In this document: positions 36,178 to 48,320 of the stretch, piece after piece
Numbering within the stretch: position 1 is the first letter of the stretch
How the letters are laid out: the number at the start of each line of letters is the position of its first letter
Assembly (NCBI GenBank): GCA_940671915.1
Contig: CALNVZ010001060.1
Location: forward strand, 204,757 to 268,756
Length of the DNA stretch: 64,000 bases
Reading direction: 5' to 3'
DNA from: Paracentrotus lividus
Taxonomy: Eukaryota > Echinodermata > Echinoidea > Camarodonta > Echinidae
The notes under the pieces: generated by a model
Told to the model about the DNA's origin: nothing
Seen by the model: only the letters and a program-made list of their open reading frames with translations
Databases searched by the model: none
Position numbers and translations under genes: made by a program

Positions 36178-36441
36178 ATTTGGGTGAACTTATGTCAGTT
36201 GTGTAGCAGCATGGACGACATGGACGATACATATTTTGAAGAACTCAAGCATGAAGATATCTCAGATGACGCTTTATATAGAATAGCTAAAAAGATATGT
36301 AATGACACTGCGATTGAAATCTATGTGGTAGGCTTGGTACTCAAGACAAATTTTGATGAACGAAAGACATTACAATTAGATTCCTTCTTTGATGATCTGC
36401 AAACACCATGGAGTTTGGAATTTCAAAATACACAGAAGTTG
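36178..36441 (+). CDS. Candidate exon with Death-fold-like sequence
   Basis: This is the best host-coding candidate in the window. An acceptor (TTAACTTCAG, AG at 36176-36177) precedes it. An ATG in good initiation context lies at 36211 (A at -3, G at +4). A donor-like GTATGC begins at 36442, which gives exactly 77 codons from the ATG. The peptide includes ISDDALYRIAKKICNDT followed by AIEIYVVGLVLK, which resembles helices 1-3 of Death domains found in invertebrate NLR and adaptor proteins. At about 65 residues it would be an incomplete domain, so a further exon is required and none was found. The open frame runs on to 36909, but that part looks intronic. The Death assignment is inference; a decayed gene fragment is also possible. 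Confidence 0.35.
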
Positions 36442-37187
36442 GTATGCCTTCGTGTTTTGGCTCTTTCCAGAGAGAGGAGTTTCTACATCAAGAAAATATC
36501 ATCTATTTGCTCTTTGCGATTGTTGATGGAACCTGTTTTGTGCAATAGTCGTCAACAAATCAAAACAATCACTAACATTATGTGTTCTCGGGGTACAAAG
36601 ATACTTACATCTACAAATCTGTCTATTTGTAACGCTCTTCGTTGGGAAGATTCAGCAATCTCGAATGTCGTATACTCTGATCAGCTACATGAACCACAAG
36701 GTTTCTGCTCTGAACAGGTATTTCATGAGTTTCACACCAACAGGTCTAACGAATCAATGCATTACCTTACTGACTTTACTCAACTAGTCCTCCTTTGTTT
36801 GGCTGAAGTGTGTCGTGCACTTTTACTTATACTGCCAAGTGTTCGGAAATATCGTCATGTTGCCATTCTCGCGATTCTCCTTGTTCATGCCGCCTGTAAA
36901 GGTAATTAATAACCTAAATGTATTCAGTAGTTGCTTTAGTCTTATAATAATCTTTTATTCTTATATCGTTATATATGCATTATCGACTATATTTTGTAGT
37001 TTGTTTGATGACTGCCAATACGTGAAACTCTATAATGTTTAACCTTCGTGCACCTTCGTGCAGATCAATTTCACCTCGGCCTGCAGCCTCGGAGATACAA
37101 ATCTGCGCTCTGGATAATTTAGAGTTTGTCGTACTTAGTAATCCAGTATATTGTGCATAGATGAGCTTGTGTAGCACAATTTTATAT
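36442..37187. other. Downstream of the candidate exon, no gene recognised
   Basis: The frame of the exon stays open to 36909 and would encode a hydrophobic stretch near its end, but it shows no domain. The repeated CACCTTCGTGCA words near 37047-37063 and a GC-richer patch to 37115 have no clear meaning. Confidence 0.4.
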
Positions 37188-37274
37188 AATATATATTTAT
37201 TTATTTATATATATATATATAGTATATATTATTGTATAATTATATATAATATATAATATGTATTGTATATATAT

Positions 37275-37308
<34 letters not shown>

Positions 37309-37395
37309 ATAATGTATTGTATATATATATATTATATATTTGTATATATATATATATATATATATGTTATATATATATATATATATATATATATA
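37188..37395. repeat. (TA)n-rich microsatellite
   Basis: Imperfect TA repetition with TG and TTTG interruptions over about 200 bp, directly against the left end of a TA-targeting element. Confidence 0.9.
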
Positions 37396-39105
37396 CCAAC
37401 AAAAAAAGTAAGTCCCCCCTAATCAAATGATGTAACTTTTGAACCAAGATAAGTTTTACGAATGTCATTACATGTACTTGTAGGTAATTTTTATCAGCTA
37501 CCATTTCGGTGAATTTTACCGAAATTTGTTAAGTCATGCTTCAATGAGCACAGGTCAAAAGACAAAAATGTCACTTTTGAAAGTCACAGGGTCAGTTTCA
37601 TAACTTTTATTCAATAATATTGGAACGAAATTCAAACTTTTAAACAAAAAATATTCAGAAGGGTTGTTGCTCTTAATTTCTAACACATCAAACGAACTTT
37701 TGCATTACATTTCACGGTTGGATGAACATGAGGTAAAATTTGTAAAAAAAAAAAAAAAAATGCATTTTTCACACATTTTTACTTTTAAATATGATTGATT
37801 ATGGACGGAATATGCAATCTGGAAGAGTGTTTTAAAAACAATTTCATCAATTAACGGTTAATGAACACTTTATAAAAAAAACAAAAAAAAGGACACTTTC
37901 AAATTCCATTGTTAAGTATTGTTCCATTTTGTGTAACAAAATCATTTTATCAACATTCTTTTATTATGTGTATGTCAAATAATTGTTTTCAAATGATGCT
38001 ATGGCATTTTATTTTAAAAATTTAACGCTTCAATGAACACTTGATACGTGAAAAAGCCATTTTTCGTTTATGGATAAAATTCAATCGCTTACTTTGGATA
38101 ATTGTGACACGACTCTTCTGATAGTTCATTTGATTCGAGTTTCACGAAAATTCCAGTGTTTTATGCTTAGTGAGGCAGAAGTTATTAGAAAAAATATGTA
38201 AATATAGAGGAATTTCATTGCTTTGGCCCCAACCCGTACCTTATTCGATTCTCATATTTAGCGTTTGTTCCTGTTAGTAAGCACCACCCTGAACTTGTGT
38301 GCCAAGTTTTGTAAAAAAAACTCCCAGTAGAATTAACAAAAATCCTCAATGAAATTAAGGCCGAAATTTCAATTTTGTAAAATTTTGATTTCCTCTCATT
38401 GGACATTGTGTCAATCTCGAAGCAAAAAACAAGCCCAATCAAATGCTGGAACTTTTTAACAAAAAGGTCTTGAGTAATGTCGTTTGGCGGTTATGTTTAT
38501 ACACTTATCGACTAACTTATGTGCGAAAATGAAATAAAACCTTTGAGTCATGCATGAATAAGCACACGTTAAAGGCAAAATTGTCAATACAAAAGTCTCA
38601 AAAGTCACCTTTAAAGTGTGCTCACTCGTCCATGACACGACGAATAGTGCTCATTTTCTCACAAAATGTGTCGATAATGTTGATGATAATATCTGATGTC
38701 AATTTTTTGAATAAAATTGTTGGATTTTACCATTTTTGGAGGCCTGAACATAATTCTTAAACTTGTGCTCACTCATCCATAAAAAATAGTGAAATGTATC
38801 GGGATTGGTGTTGGATGATCAATTTTGGATGATAAATCCACTAAAATGTTTACACACAAGTTAAAAAGAAAATTTTACAAAATTGTTATTTTTACAGCCT
38901 AAAAAATGACCCTTGTGACTTTTGAAAATGTCAATTTTTACTTTAAACGTTGATTACTCTTGCATGTCTCAAGTGATCGATGTCATTTTTTCACAGGAGG
39001 TACTTAATAAGTCGATAAAACTTCCCTCCAAATTATCGTACAAAAAACAAGCTCGTTCAAAAGTTACATCATTTTGATTAGGGGGGGACTTACTTTTTTG
39101 TTGTG
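37396..39105. mobile_element. 1.7-kb TIR element in (TA)n, relative of 6739-8871
   Basis: Inverted arms of about 48 bp begin CCAACAAAAAAAGTAAGTCC (left) and CACAACAAAAAAGTAAGTCC (inverse of right). TA flanks both ends (37394-37395, 39106-39107). Interior phrases such as AGTCATGCTTCAATGAGCAC and TGCTCACTCGTCCATGA recur with divergence in both orientations, as in the element at 6739-8871 (shared AAGTCATGCTTCA). No transposase was recognised. Confidence 0.75.
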
Positions 39106-39126
39106 TATATATACGTATATATATAT

Positions 39127-39463
39127 TTTATTTCCACTTAGAGACAAGGAGAAAGAAGCAACAAGCATAATCTTGTTATATACTTTTGTCCATGGCCTTT
39201 AATAAGACGAATTCTTTGCATGTTAACTTTTGAGTGGTCAACACAATTTCAAATTTTGAAACTTTCATATCAGCACATAATAGCTCCCTTCACCTCAGCT
39301 CAGTTGCTAAAATGTATTATTTCCACTTTGAGACAATGAGACAACATAATCTTGTTATATGCGTTTGTCCATGGCCTTTAATAAGACGAATCCTTTGCAT
39401 GTTAACTTTTGAGTGGTCAACACAATTTCAAATTTTGAAACCTACATATCAGCACATATTAAT
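39127..39463 (+). repeat. Two-copy tandem repeat, period about 189 bp
   Basis: TTCCACTTAGAGACAA at 39132 recurs as TTCCACTTTGAGACAA at 39321, and similarity continues through ACACAATTTCAAATTTTGAA. The second copy has a small deletion near AGAAAGAAGC. It is a recent tandem duplication. Confidence 0.8.
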
Positions 39464-39587
39464 ACATGAATATTGCTGCAAATAATGTTTCGTTACTTTT
39501 ACGTAAGCACATATGAATAAGTGTATATATGAATGTTAGTGCAAATGTACATGTATATTAATCTAGCGATCTGTGGAAGGAACAAAA

Positions 39588-39640
39588 TGAAGCCGGCTGA
39601 TCTATCTGCAGTTAGTCAGCCGTGAAATAAATAAATAAAT
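39588..39640 (+). repeat. Short repeat end with (AATA)n tail
   Basis: AGCCGGCTGATCT faces GTCAGCCGTG, followed by AAATAAATAAATAAAT. A short tail of this kind is seen at LINE or SINE 3' ends, but no body is visible. Confidence 0.35.
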
Positions 39641-39698
39641 TCCAAGTCAAGCTCGATATACGAGACTACAGACATGTATAAAATTCATGTCAACAATC

Positions 39699-39913
39699 GG
39701 TTCCCCGCCTATCAATCTGGACAATAATATACTCTTTATCAAAAATATCGCCAGCCTTTGGGCAAACTAGGCCTGTTTCCCGCCTATTAATCTGAAAATA
39801 ATAAACCATATCCCCAGCACTCGGGCAAACTATATATAGGCCTGTTCCCCGCCTATCTGGACAATATATATATGCTCTTCACCAACAATAAGTCCAGCAT
39901 TCGGGCAAACCAG
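39699..39913 (+). repeat. Three-copy tandem repeat, about 70 bp
   Basis: Three units each begin TCCCCGCCTAT or TTCCCGCCTAT and end near CGGGCAAAC followed by TAGGCCTG in the first two. Unit lengths vary by indels in the AT-rich middle. Confidence 0.75.
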
Positions 39914-40885
39914 TGACCATGGCAAGAAAAACATTCCTCCATGAGAGAATATTATATCTCACATCATGGAATGATCATACTCCTATCCTCACAGATCGCT
40001 TGCTCCCCCCCCCCCCCCCCCCTTTGAAGGAAAATAATAAACATAAAATATTGGCGATTAGGCACACCATTTGACTAAATGCCGCCACACGAGCTAGTAT
40101 AGCTCGCCGCCAAATCGCCCTAGACTCATTACACTGTAACTTGTTTGTAAATACAAGCCTACTTTGTACAATAATTTAGTTCATCTTGTACTGATAACGA
40201 TACTTCGCACGTACAAAACCCGAGTAATCTTTAGCTAGCCCGGAGATTATGCCTTTTCTTGGTAGCTATCTAATACAGAAATGGTCGGATTTGCCAAGGG
40301 AAATAGAAGCCTCAGAAGCTGCATTTTAGCATGTTTAGTGTCTGTACTGGCGTCGCAGAAGTATATTCCATTACACACTTAGGATGATTCTGGGGGTTTA
40401 TAAAAGGCGGAATCAACTTCCCCACCATATTTTTGACATATTAATTGACATGACGTATTTTGTTCGGGACTATCTGATTAATCAACGCTCCCAAATAGGA
40501 TAGATGATGAATAAGTCAACAAAGAATGAAATTTGTCCTGGAATATATTAAAGCATTAAAGCCGATCTACAACAAAACTACAATTCCAACAACGACAAAT
40601 AATGAAGTAACCGCTAAAATATAGCCCATTCATCATAATAATAAGTAATAGTAGAACAACTCATAATAATGGTGGCTTCTTTTAAAGTGCTCAAGTCCGT
40701 CATGTGTGACGCTCATATGGCGATATTACCTACATGAGAAATACATATTTATAAAGATACATCATACATGAGAAAACAAGAAATATATATTTTTCATTGC
40801 TAAGAAATTTAGCTACGAACTCACTTTTAGCCTCAATACTGTTATGTACATTTTTTTTATTTATTTATTATTATCATTATTATTA
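39914..40885. other. Intergenic DNA, no gene seen
   Basis: It includes a poly-C run near 40005-40022 and AT-rich sequence, with a short TTA run before 40886. No repeat partner or exon was recognised. Confidence 0.5.
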
Positions 40886-41858
40886 TAGGTTTTCCCGGCC
40901 AATTTCATACATTTACCATCCGTTTTCATATCATGTGTATTCAAATTCGTGTGTTTGGTGCGGCAGACTGACAATAAGTCAAACAATTTCGTGTTCATGC
41001 TCCAAAATCATTTTTAGGCACACAAATTAATGCTTTCGAAGTTCAAATTTGGATATAATCATTCAATTTCATTATTAATGCATTCACATTAGTGTGATGG
41101 CAGGGTAAGCTCTTTAAAAAACACTTTCAATTTCGTTTTCAAGCGATCGATTTCCATGATTCAGCATCCAAATCCGTTATACATGTACACATATTTATGA
41201 TAAGGAGCAGGTAACCTTGACCATTTTATCAGTAAATGTGATTTTATCATAATTGTGATTATCGTCTTCGTTTTTAATTTCAACACCTCTCTTTTACTCC
41301 AAAGTCATTTGATAAAAAAATAAATCATCACCATTATTAGTGTATTGCATTTGTGAACATCAATTTCCATTATCATGATTCTTATGTTTAAGTGTCTTCA
41401 TTGTCAATCCTTATTTTCATCGTTATAATCGCAATTTGGTTTTTATGGGCTTCATTTTACATCTTTGTTCACAACAAGGCATGCTTATTATAAACTTGTT
41501 TAATTAGTGATATGTTCCGACATTCAATTAAAAATACTGCATGAGCAGTGCAAATTTCAATTGGTACTTTACATGTTAAATTTGAATGTTTCTATCATGA
41601 ACTTGTTTGTCTATAAACGAATTTGAATATACGGAATGAGAGGGCACACGAATTTGAATAAACATTGCCGAAAACATAATTTATGCTTATTTTGTGAACT
41701 AGAATGCACAACTACGAAATCGGTCACCATAATCGTTAATTTTGATGACTGAATACGATTTTGAATGAAAATATTTCTATGCATCAGCGTATTTGTAAAA
41801 TGAATGTCTTTAACATGAAATTGACTGACAAAACAATGAAATGGACCGGGAAAACCTA
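40886..41858. mobile_element. 973-bp TIR element, TAGGTTTTCCCGG family
   Basis: The ends TAGGTTTTCCCGGCCAATTT and its near-complement (to 41858) are flanked by TA at 40884-40885 and 41859-41860. A second inverted pair, CAAATTCGTGTG and CACACGAATTTG, lies further in (about 40940 and 41644). A right-end fragment of the family is at 11132-11144. No transposase is encoded; short frames inside lack known domains. Confidence 0.75.
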
Positions 41859-41861
41859 TAT

Positions 41862-44040
41862 TAGTAGTATCATTATTATCATCAGGGTGCGGATCGGTCA
41901 GGTCTCCGACCGGCCGTGGCATCATGCACAAGTTCCTTCCATTTGACACGATCTCGGGCAGGCTGCTATAGCCCTGGTTATGTCATATTCGTGAGGGTGA
42001 ATATACCGTCTGTCACTTCTTGTTTTTTGCCGTCCTTCTTCTTTGTTTAACGCAAACACCATTCCTGACATCAAAGTCGTACTCGGTCTTGGCAGCTCGC
42101 ACAACAATGTCCCGAAGTTGCGAAGCTTAAGTGGTCATGTGCTCCCAAACAATCTCCAGTTGTTACCTATCCTGTTTTGAGCACATATTCATGTATTTTC
42201 TCTCTGTCCAGCTGAATCCGAAGCAAAACGCCTGTATGCCCATAGTCTCAAAGGCTTGCGACGCTCTTTCTATCCGACTTCTTTCCATCGCCCAGGACAT
42301 CACAACCTGTATGTAGCAAATGGAACACTAGAGATCTCAACAGTCGGATCTTTGGTTAGTCCTGTTGATTGACTTGTTTTTCTTTGTATGTAGTGATTAA
42401 AGTTGCATTCTCTTGCGATGGCTAAACTCCGCTTTGAGTTCTGGGCTGTTTCGTCACACTGGTCGGTGACGCATTGTCCCGAGGTAGCTGAAGTTGGTGA
42501 ACAACTTAATAAAGTTCTTCCATTAACCTGTATATTGCTTGTCATTGTTGATTTCACTCTACACTTCAAGGTTCCTACCACAATCATGACTTTAGTTTTT
42601 GATACATGTTCACAGAAAGTATCCTGCAGATTCACTGGTATCTTGAAACTCTGGTAAGGAGATCTTGGTCATTTCTTCCAAAGATCCAGCAAGCAGGGCA
42701 GCATCCCGTCAGCATTAATCTCAAATCTGTATATATCTTATCTCAATGCCACAGTCCCAGTAAAGTTGTCAAGAGCTTCCCGCATTATTAGTTCTGAGTA
42801 TATATTAAACAGAGGTGGTGAAAGGATACACCCTTGTCTCACTCCTTTGCAATTTCGAACCACTCTGTCCATACCATAAGCCAGTTCTGACAGCTGCCAG
42901 CTGATCGATGTACAGTTTTGGTAGGAGCTCAATGATGTGGCTGGGAAAGCCCATGTCGCACATTCCCTGCCATAGGCGTTCATGTCGATTGTGTCGAAGG
43001 CTTTAACTATAATCGATAAAGAGACAATGTACAGTCTCCTCCCCCATTCTCTCGTCGTTTTTCCATTATCATCTTCAGATTGTGTATCTGGTCTCGTTGT
43101 TCCACGCCCTGGTCTGAATCCAGCTTGAGCTGTAGGATATCTCTCTATCCAATGCTGTTTTTCATTCTTCTGCTATTATCTTGAGAATTATCTTGCTAGC
43201 ATGTGTATATAAGAGCAACTGTCCGGTTATTTGCACATTGCATGGCATCTCCCTTCTTGGGTAGTATTACGAAGATTGACTTTCCCAGTCTTCTGGCCAC
43301 TCTTTCTTCTCCCGAGATGGCGACACAAAGTTGATGCATGAATATCAATGCTCTCTTTGCCTGAATAGTTTTGAGAAGTTTCAAATGGGTATATCATCAC
43401 ATCCAAGGACTCTTTCCCATTTTTTTATGTTCTGCAGAGCTGGTCATTCACTCTATTCTCTCAAGGGTGGAAGCTTCCTGTCTTCTCTTGGAATCAGGGC
43501 CTGGAAGTTTGTCGTTCGGTCTTTCATATTAATTTTTGGGCAGTACTACTTTCCCATCTATTTTTTACATCTTCTCTTTGGGGATAAGAATGTTCCCGTG
43601 TCTAGTTTTTGACAGAGTTCCCAGTCTCGGCGTAAACTGTTTTGTGATGCTTTGACTCTTTGTACAGATCTCTTGTAAGAGTTTGTGACCAGCAGATATT
43701 TTTTCTATCTTCAGTACACTGATCTATATCAAGTGTTTCTCTGTCTATCATGTCTTAATAGACGTTGAACTTCAGAATTGCATTTTGAGTACGATGCTCT
43801 GTCAGCAGCATTTCTCAAACCAGTAGCTTTCAGTCTTCTTCTTTCATCAATTTTGATGAAAGTCTCTGTGGATATCCATTCCTGTTGCCTTTTGCGTCGT
43901 TTCGGTACTGTCTTCTTAGCAGCATCTAGTATGACATTTTTTATGTCCTGCCAAAGTTCATTTGGTGATTTCTCTTCAAGGAAAACCACTAAGTGTAACT
44001 GAGGCTTTGTCAGAAGCTTCACGACAAAAAGCAATCAATT
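41862..44040 (-). mobile_element. Decayed minus-strand LINE, ORF2 remnants
   Basis: Reading the minus strand from 44034 downward gives, in order: a pre-RT segment (WISTETFIKIDERRRLKATG, 44034-43732), a fingers segment with PKKGDAMQCANNRTVALI (43384-43199), the RT motif GVRQGCILSPPLFNIYSE (within 42983-42741), a KTKVMIV segment after the RT (42635-42303) and a C-terminal RAIAACPRSCQME segment (within 42107-41925). Stops and frame changes separate the pieces, so it cannot encode an active protein. The 3' end is a short GATGATAATAATGAT tail at about 41862-41886, which touches the TIR element at 40886-41858. The endonuclease domain was not seen. Confidence 0.8.
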
Positions 44041-45239
44041 TGCTTGCAAATTTTCAAGATCAAACCTGGGAGGTGGCAGATGTCTTTTCGTCCTTTTTCA
44101 AGATGCAATTGAAACGTGCACATAGAACGCTGATGATCCGACCCGCAGTCAGCGTCCAGGGTAGGTGGGCGAACTTTGGTGATGCTACGTTCCTCCATCT
44201 TCTGTGTATATGATAATATATGTCAATTTGATGTTTTTGGTGTTTTACCATTTGGTGGCAGTCCATGTATACAACCTTCGTGGAATCGTTGCTGTCAAAC
44301 AATGTGTTTGTGATAACAAGATTGTTGGTAGCGCAGAACTCAATCAGTTTACATCCTTGGTCATTCTGCTGTTATTTTATATTATATTATTATATTATTA
44401 TTATTATTATTATTATTAATATTATTATTTTTTTATTATTATTAGTATTTTTTAAGAGTGATAAATATATGGAAGTTGAATGGATGTTCAATATACAAAT
44501 TGATTGTGATCAAATCTGCTATTCATATGAATATGCCACAGGTTTATGTTAGCATTGTTATTATAATTGCATAATGAATTATAGACAATATAGGGTAAAT
44601 TAAAGCAAACAATTGATCTAAAATACGAGCCGAGTCTCTGGTTGCAGTTGGTAGTACGTGTTACGTCGTTAGGGTTCATGACTCAGTGCTGTCCAGAATC
44701 GAAATCGCAACTACAATCAATGTCCGGTTCTGGAAAAGTCACCTCCTATCTGCATGTTATAAATAAATGTTCAAAAAACGATGCAAATATAATGTATACT
44801 GAGAAGAGAAATGGAACGTAGGTTCTATAAAAACAGAGGGAAGTACCCTTGTCCTCTTTCCTTTATACCTTGTTAAACAAGTGATATAAAGTTTTGTCAA
44901 GATGAACCTGATGAATGACATCCCTTGATTCGCTAGACTATTCGGGATGTTTCAGCTATGAGGGGGAAAATTGGAAGACTATTTGACCCCATCGTGAAAT
45001 TGTCTGCTATAGATGCCATCAAGTAAATTTTATTTATGCGATACTCCGAACATCAGCTGAAGCATGTATAAAATCATTTGTGTCCACATCATAATACATG
45101 GGAGGGCAAAACAACCGTGTTGCACATGTTGTGTAGCGATTTGATTTAACACTCTATCCCAGAAGACCACAGAGACTGAGGTGTTAATTGTTGTTGAGCC
45201 CCGTAAACACCATAGCCTGCAGTGCATTGTGGCCCCGTG
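44041..45239. other. Intergenic DNA, no gene seen
   Basis: A TTA-type run lies at about 44380-44450. The rest has no recognised coding or repeat structure. Confidence 0.5.
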
Positions 45240-45526
45240 GGGGGGGGGGGGGTCACTCACCACATGATGTGATACGCATGCGCGCCCCGAAAAAGCGTCG
45301 AAAAGGGTCTGTTTTCAGCCTTTCGACGGCGTCGACGCTTTTCTTAAAATAGGGGTGTTTTTTTTTTTTTATTTCAATCTCCATTTTCATAAAAATAGGG
45401 GTGTTTTCAGCGGAAATTGTTGTATTGGGGTCAAAATTTCATGCTGTTTATGCCATTTAGGATATATTTTTCCAGTATGACATCGAAAAGGGGTGCAAAT
45501 TTGACTTCATGCAATGAGACGTTTAG
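45240..45526 (+). repeat. Minisatellite-like unit, left part
   Basis: After a poly-G run the sequence contains GAAAAGGGGTGCAAATTTGA and GAGACGTTTAGG, repeated at 46330-46375. The TTAG at 45523-45526 is the left target duplication of the next element. AAAATAGGGGTGTTTT occurs twice (about 45345 and 45392). Confidence 0.65.
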
Positions 45527-46305
45527 GGGCTATTCCACGGTTACTCACGTTACATTTGGAGACACCTTGACTCATACTTGGAGCTGTAACTCCATTATTA
45601 TTGATAGGAACTAAACATCTTTTTATCTCAACAAAGTACACAGTCTGACTATCCTTTGTATAAAAGCAAAACTTGATAAATTTCATTATGCTCCTTGCAA
45701 ATCTTTAAAATGTGTTGGTTACTAACGTAACATGATTTGGACATGCATAAAATGAAAAGTCGACATAAGTGAAAAGTGTCCTCATACAAGGCTTTTATGA
45801 AAGTTGATTATATCCATTTCAAAGAAGTCTATTAGGGCGACAAACTTTGTATATCATTAAAAAAGTAAAGAACACATGGTTTTTACTAGGGGTGCAGATA
45901 AAGTGGTTACTCACGTAACGGTTACTCACATTACATTTTGTCCAGTGAACTTCCAGAGGTCTTTTCACCCCTTGTAATCGCATAATACCTCAAGTGGCTT
46001 CTGAAATATGGAAATGTGTTTATCCTTGGCCTTTTTGTGAAATTTGTGAGAAGAAATATTAAACGAGTCTTGTGTAATTTGCATTTTAGTGAAATTTGTT
46101 GTCCCCAGTCCCACACGTGCAATTTTAATGATGGTCTGAGATCTAGCAGAAGTCATTGAAAATGATTATTTTTTTCAATTGAATATGAATAACCTATGTC
46201 ATTTATGAAAATCTGTGGCATCAGATTGGTGATAAATCGAATAATCAAGTCAAGAGACACACTTCTTTTTTTTGTTTCAATGTCCACAAACCCGTGGAAT
46301 TGCCC
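45527..46305. mobile_element. 779-bp TIR element with 4-bp TTAG duplication
   Basis: The ends GGGCTATTCCACGG and CCGTGGAATTGCCC are inverted. TTAG flanks both sides (45523-45526, 46306-46309). The neighbouring minisatellite unit at 46366-46377 reads ACGTTTAGGGTC without interruption, so it is a second copy of the empty target. GGTTACTCACGTTAC words recur inside in place of coding sequence. The superfamily is not known to me. Confidence 0.85.
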
Positions 46306-46445
46306 TTAGGGTCCATTTTCAGGCTCACGTCGAAAAAGGGTGCAAATTTGACTCCATGCAACGAGACGTTTAGGGTCCATTTTCAGGGTGCGGGGACACG
46401 CATGGGTGGCACTTTTTTTTTTGTTTCAGTGACCCCCCCCCCCGG
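46306..46445 (+). repeat. Minisatellite-like unit, right part
   Basis: AGGGTCCATTTTCAGG occurs at 46308 and 46372, bracketing a ~65-bp unit with TGCAAATTTGACTCCATGC. It ends in a poly-C run. Confidence 0.7.
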
Positions 46446-48140
46446 GATTGTGGCACCTGGACAGTGTCTTCGCTGTTGCTGTAAAGGAAGAAAAAAAAGG
46501 ACAACAGGCAGTTTCCTATTCCACTTGGCTGGCTTAAGGAGGCTTAGCTTATTAAAATGTAAATCGTTATAATCAATGAATTTTTCATAAAGGTCAATAG
46601 TTTAATTAGTTTACTGACACTCTGCTTGTGAGCAAGGAGTTCTCTTGAGTCTCCTCCTTAACTCTTTACGGTTATTATAAATTCTTTATTGACATGACAC
46701 AGCTTGCCTCGATTTCGTCAATTAATAGCTTATCTCCTATTCGGACACGTTTGTGTTCCGTTGTCCTGCCCCCCCCCCCTTTTTTCACAATTAAGATGAC
46801 AAACCCGCAACGTAATATTATACTGAAATTGTATTAGCAGAAAATCTGTGCACAGATATATGGTCGATTCCAGCGAAAAGGGTACACGGCCAAAAAGTTG
46901 AGTCCAAATTCAGAACCTCTTTGATGATTTAGTCCTTTGACCCACTAAAAGTCGACATAATTATCAACCTATCCGTGTGATAAATTGCCACGCTTAATCT
47001 CCCAAATTGACAGTGTGGCAGAGGGGTAAAGTAAAACATATTTTGTGCATGTTACCTACGACTACACGTACCCTACTTTGATACAGTCAGAATCTTGCCT
47101 CCTAATAAACATTATCCTTCCAAATATGTCATTCCATTTCATCAAATATATTCCAACAATAGTTAAAAATCGGTAAGAGCATGGCTTGTGCTCCTAATTT
47201 CCTTCTATTTGCCATATCCCATTCAAGTTATAGTTTTAAGACAATCTGTTTGAAAAACATGGGGCTATGTCAGTTTGCATTGTTTAATCTTCATGACGCT
47301 AATTAAGATATGTCATATCTTACTGAAAGAAAAGAGAATGACTCCTCATTAAAACCCTTTAAAACAATGGATTCCGCCCATACTTTTGTTTATAGAAGAG
47401 GTAGAAACATATGTATTCGTAGGTAACAGCTAATGTAACATAGGTATAACTGGCTTAAATATATTTTAAACTATTTGTTCAGTTCAGTTCAGTTCAGTTT
47501 TTATTTACATATTCCAATCAAATATTGATATGATAATCGTGTAGGGGTATTAAACTAACTGTTTTGTTGTCAAAATATCTTTCTCAGCCAATAAATGGGA
47601 ACACACTGCCAAGCATTAGGGAAACACTAACATTTAACCCAAAACGTCAATATTTGAGTCCTGTTTATTGTATGTTTAAGATTATTTGGTATTAGTAAGT
47701 GTAATGTATTTTTCTCAACATTGTGCTTGATAACAAGCATAAAAACCAATTAAAATGATAAACGTCTAAACTAAAAGATTAACATAACACATGATAATAA
47801 TATATTGCGAATGTTTATTAATGGCATCAGCCCCTAGCCAACAATAAAAAATGAATACTATATCTTCTGTCTAACATAAATACTTTAACACATTTTGAAG
47901 AAAAAAAAATGTTAATCAGGTGTCTTTCAACGAACATTACATCATAAATGTAGAGTTTTTTTTTTTTTTTTTTTTTTAAATGATTAACCAACTGGTTTAG
48001 GTATTGTTTCATCACGTTTATTCTGATATCATATTTACATAAGCATAAAACCATAAAGAACAAGCTATATTTCATTTTTAAATCTAAATATTCATTATAA
48101 TGTTGCATTGTATCGTCGTATATGTATCTATAAATTACAT
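46446..48140. other. Intergenic DNA, no gene seen
   Basis: A (GTTCA)n run at 47478-47500 is followed by TTTTTATTTACA, which on the minus strand looks like the short repeat tail of a LINE. T-rich and A-rich runs occur near 47957-47980. A long minus-strand frame at 47827-48198 is low complexity with no family. Confidence 0.45.
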
Positions 48141-48143
48141 TTG

Positions 48144-48320
48144 TGGACTTTGAGAAAGCATTCGATTCCGTGCACAGAGACAGCCTTTGGAAAATCATGG
48201 CTAATTATGGCATACCGCAAAAGCTAATCAGAATGATAAAGATCCTGTATGAAGATAGCGAGTGTACAGTTTTGGGCGATGGGGAGGAGTCAGGATGGTT
48301 TAAAATAGACACACGGAGAA
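48144..48320 (+). mobile_element. LINE reverse-transcriptase fragment
   Basis: Plus-strand translation gives DFEKAFDSVHRDSLWKIM, the conserved RT motif with catalytic-region aspartate, followed by YGIPQKLIRMIKILYEDS and a WFKIDT end. These are palm-domain blocks of a non-LTR reverse transcriptase. Similarity stops at about 48320, before the GVKQG block. The fragment is about 60 residues and inactive. It is the same type as the piece at 50104 but overlaps it at the WFKIDT/YFKVKT block, so the two probably come from different insertions. Confidence 0.8.

Noticed and set aside
36442-36909. Continuation of the Death-like frame as a transmembrane protein
   Set aside because: The frame is open but shows no domain, and a donor signal precedes it. 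The hydrophobic segment is probably chance in AT-rich intron.
47827-48198. 123-codon minus-strand frame
   Set aside because: It is low complexity with a poly-lysine run from a T-tract, and it overlaps LINE sequence on the other strand.
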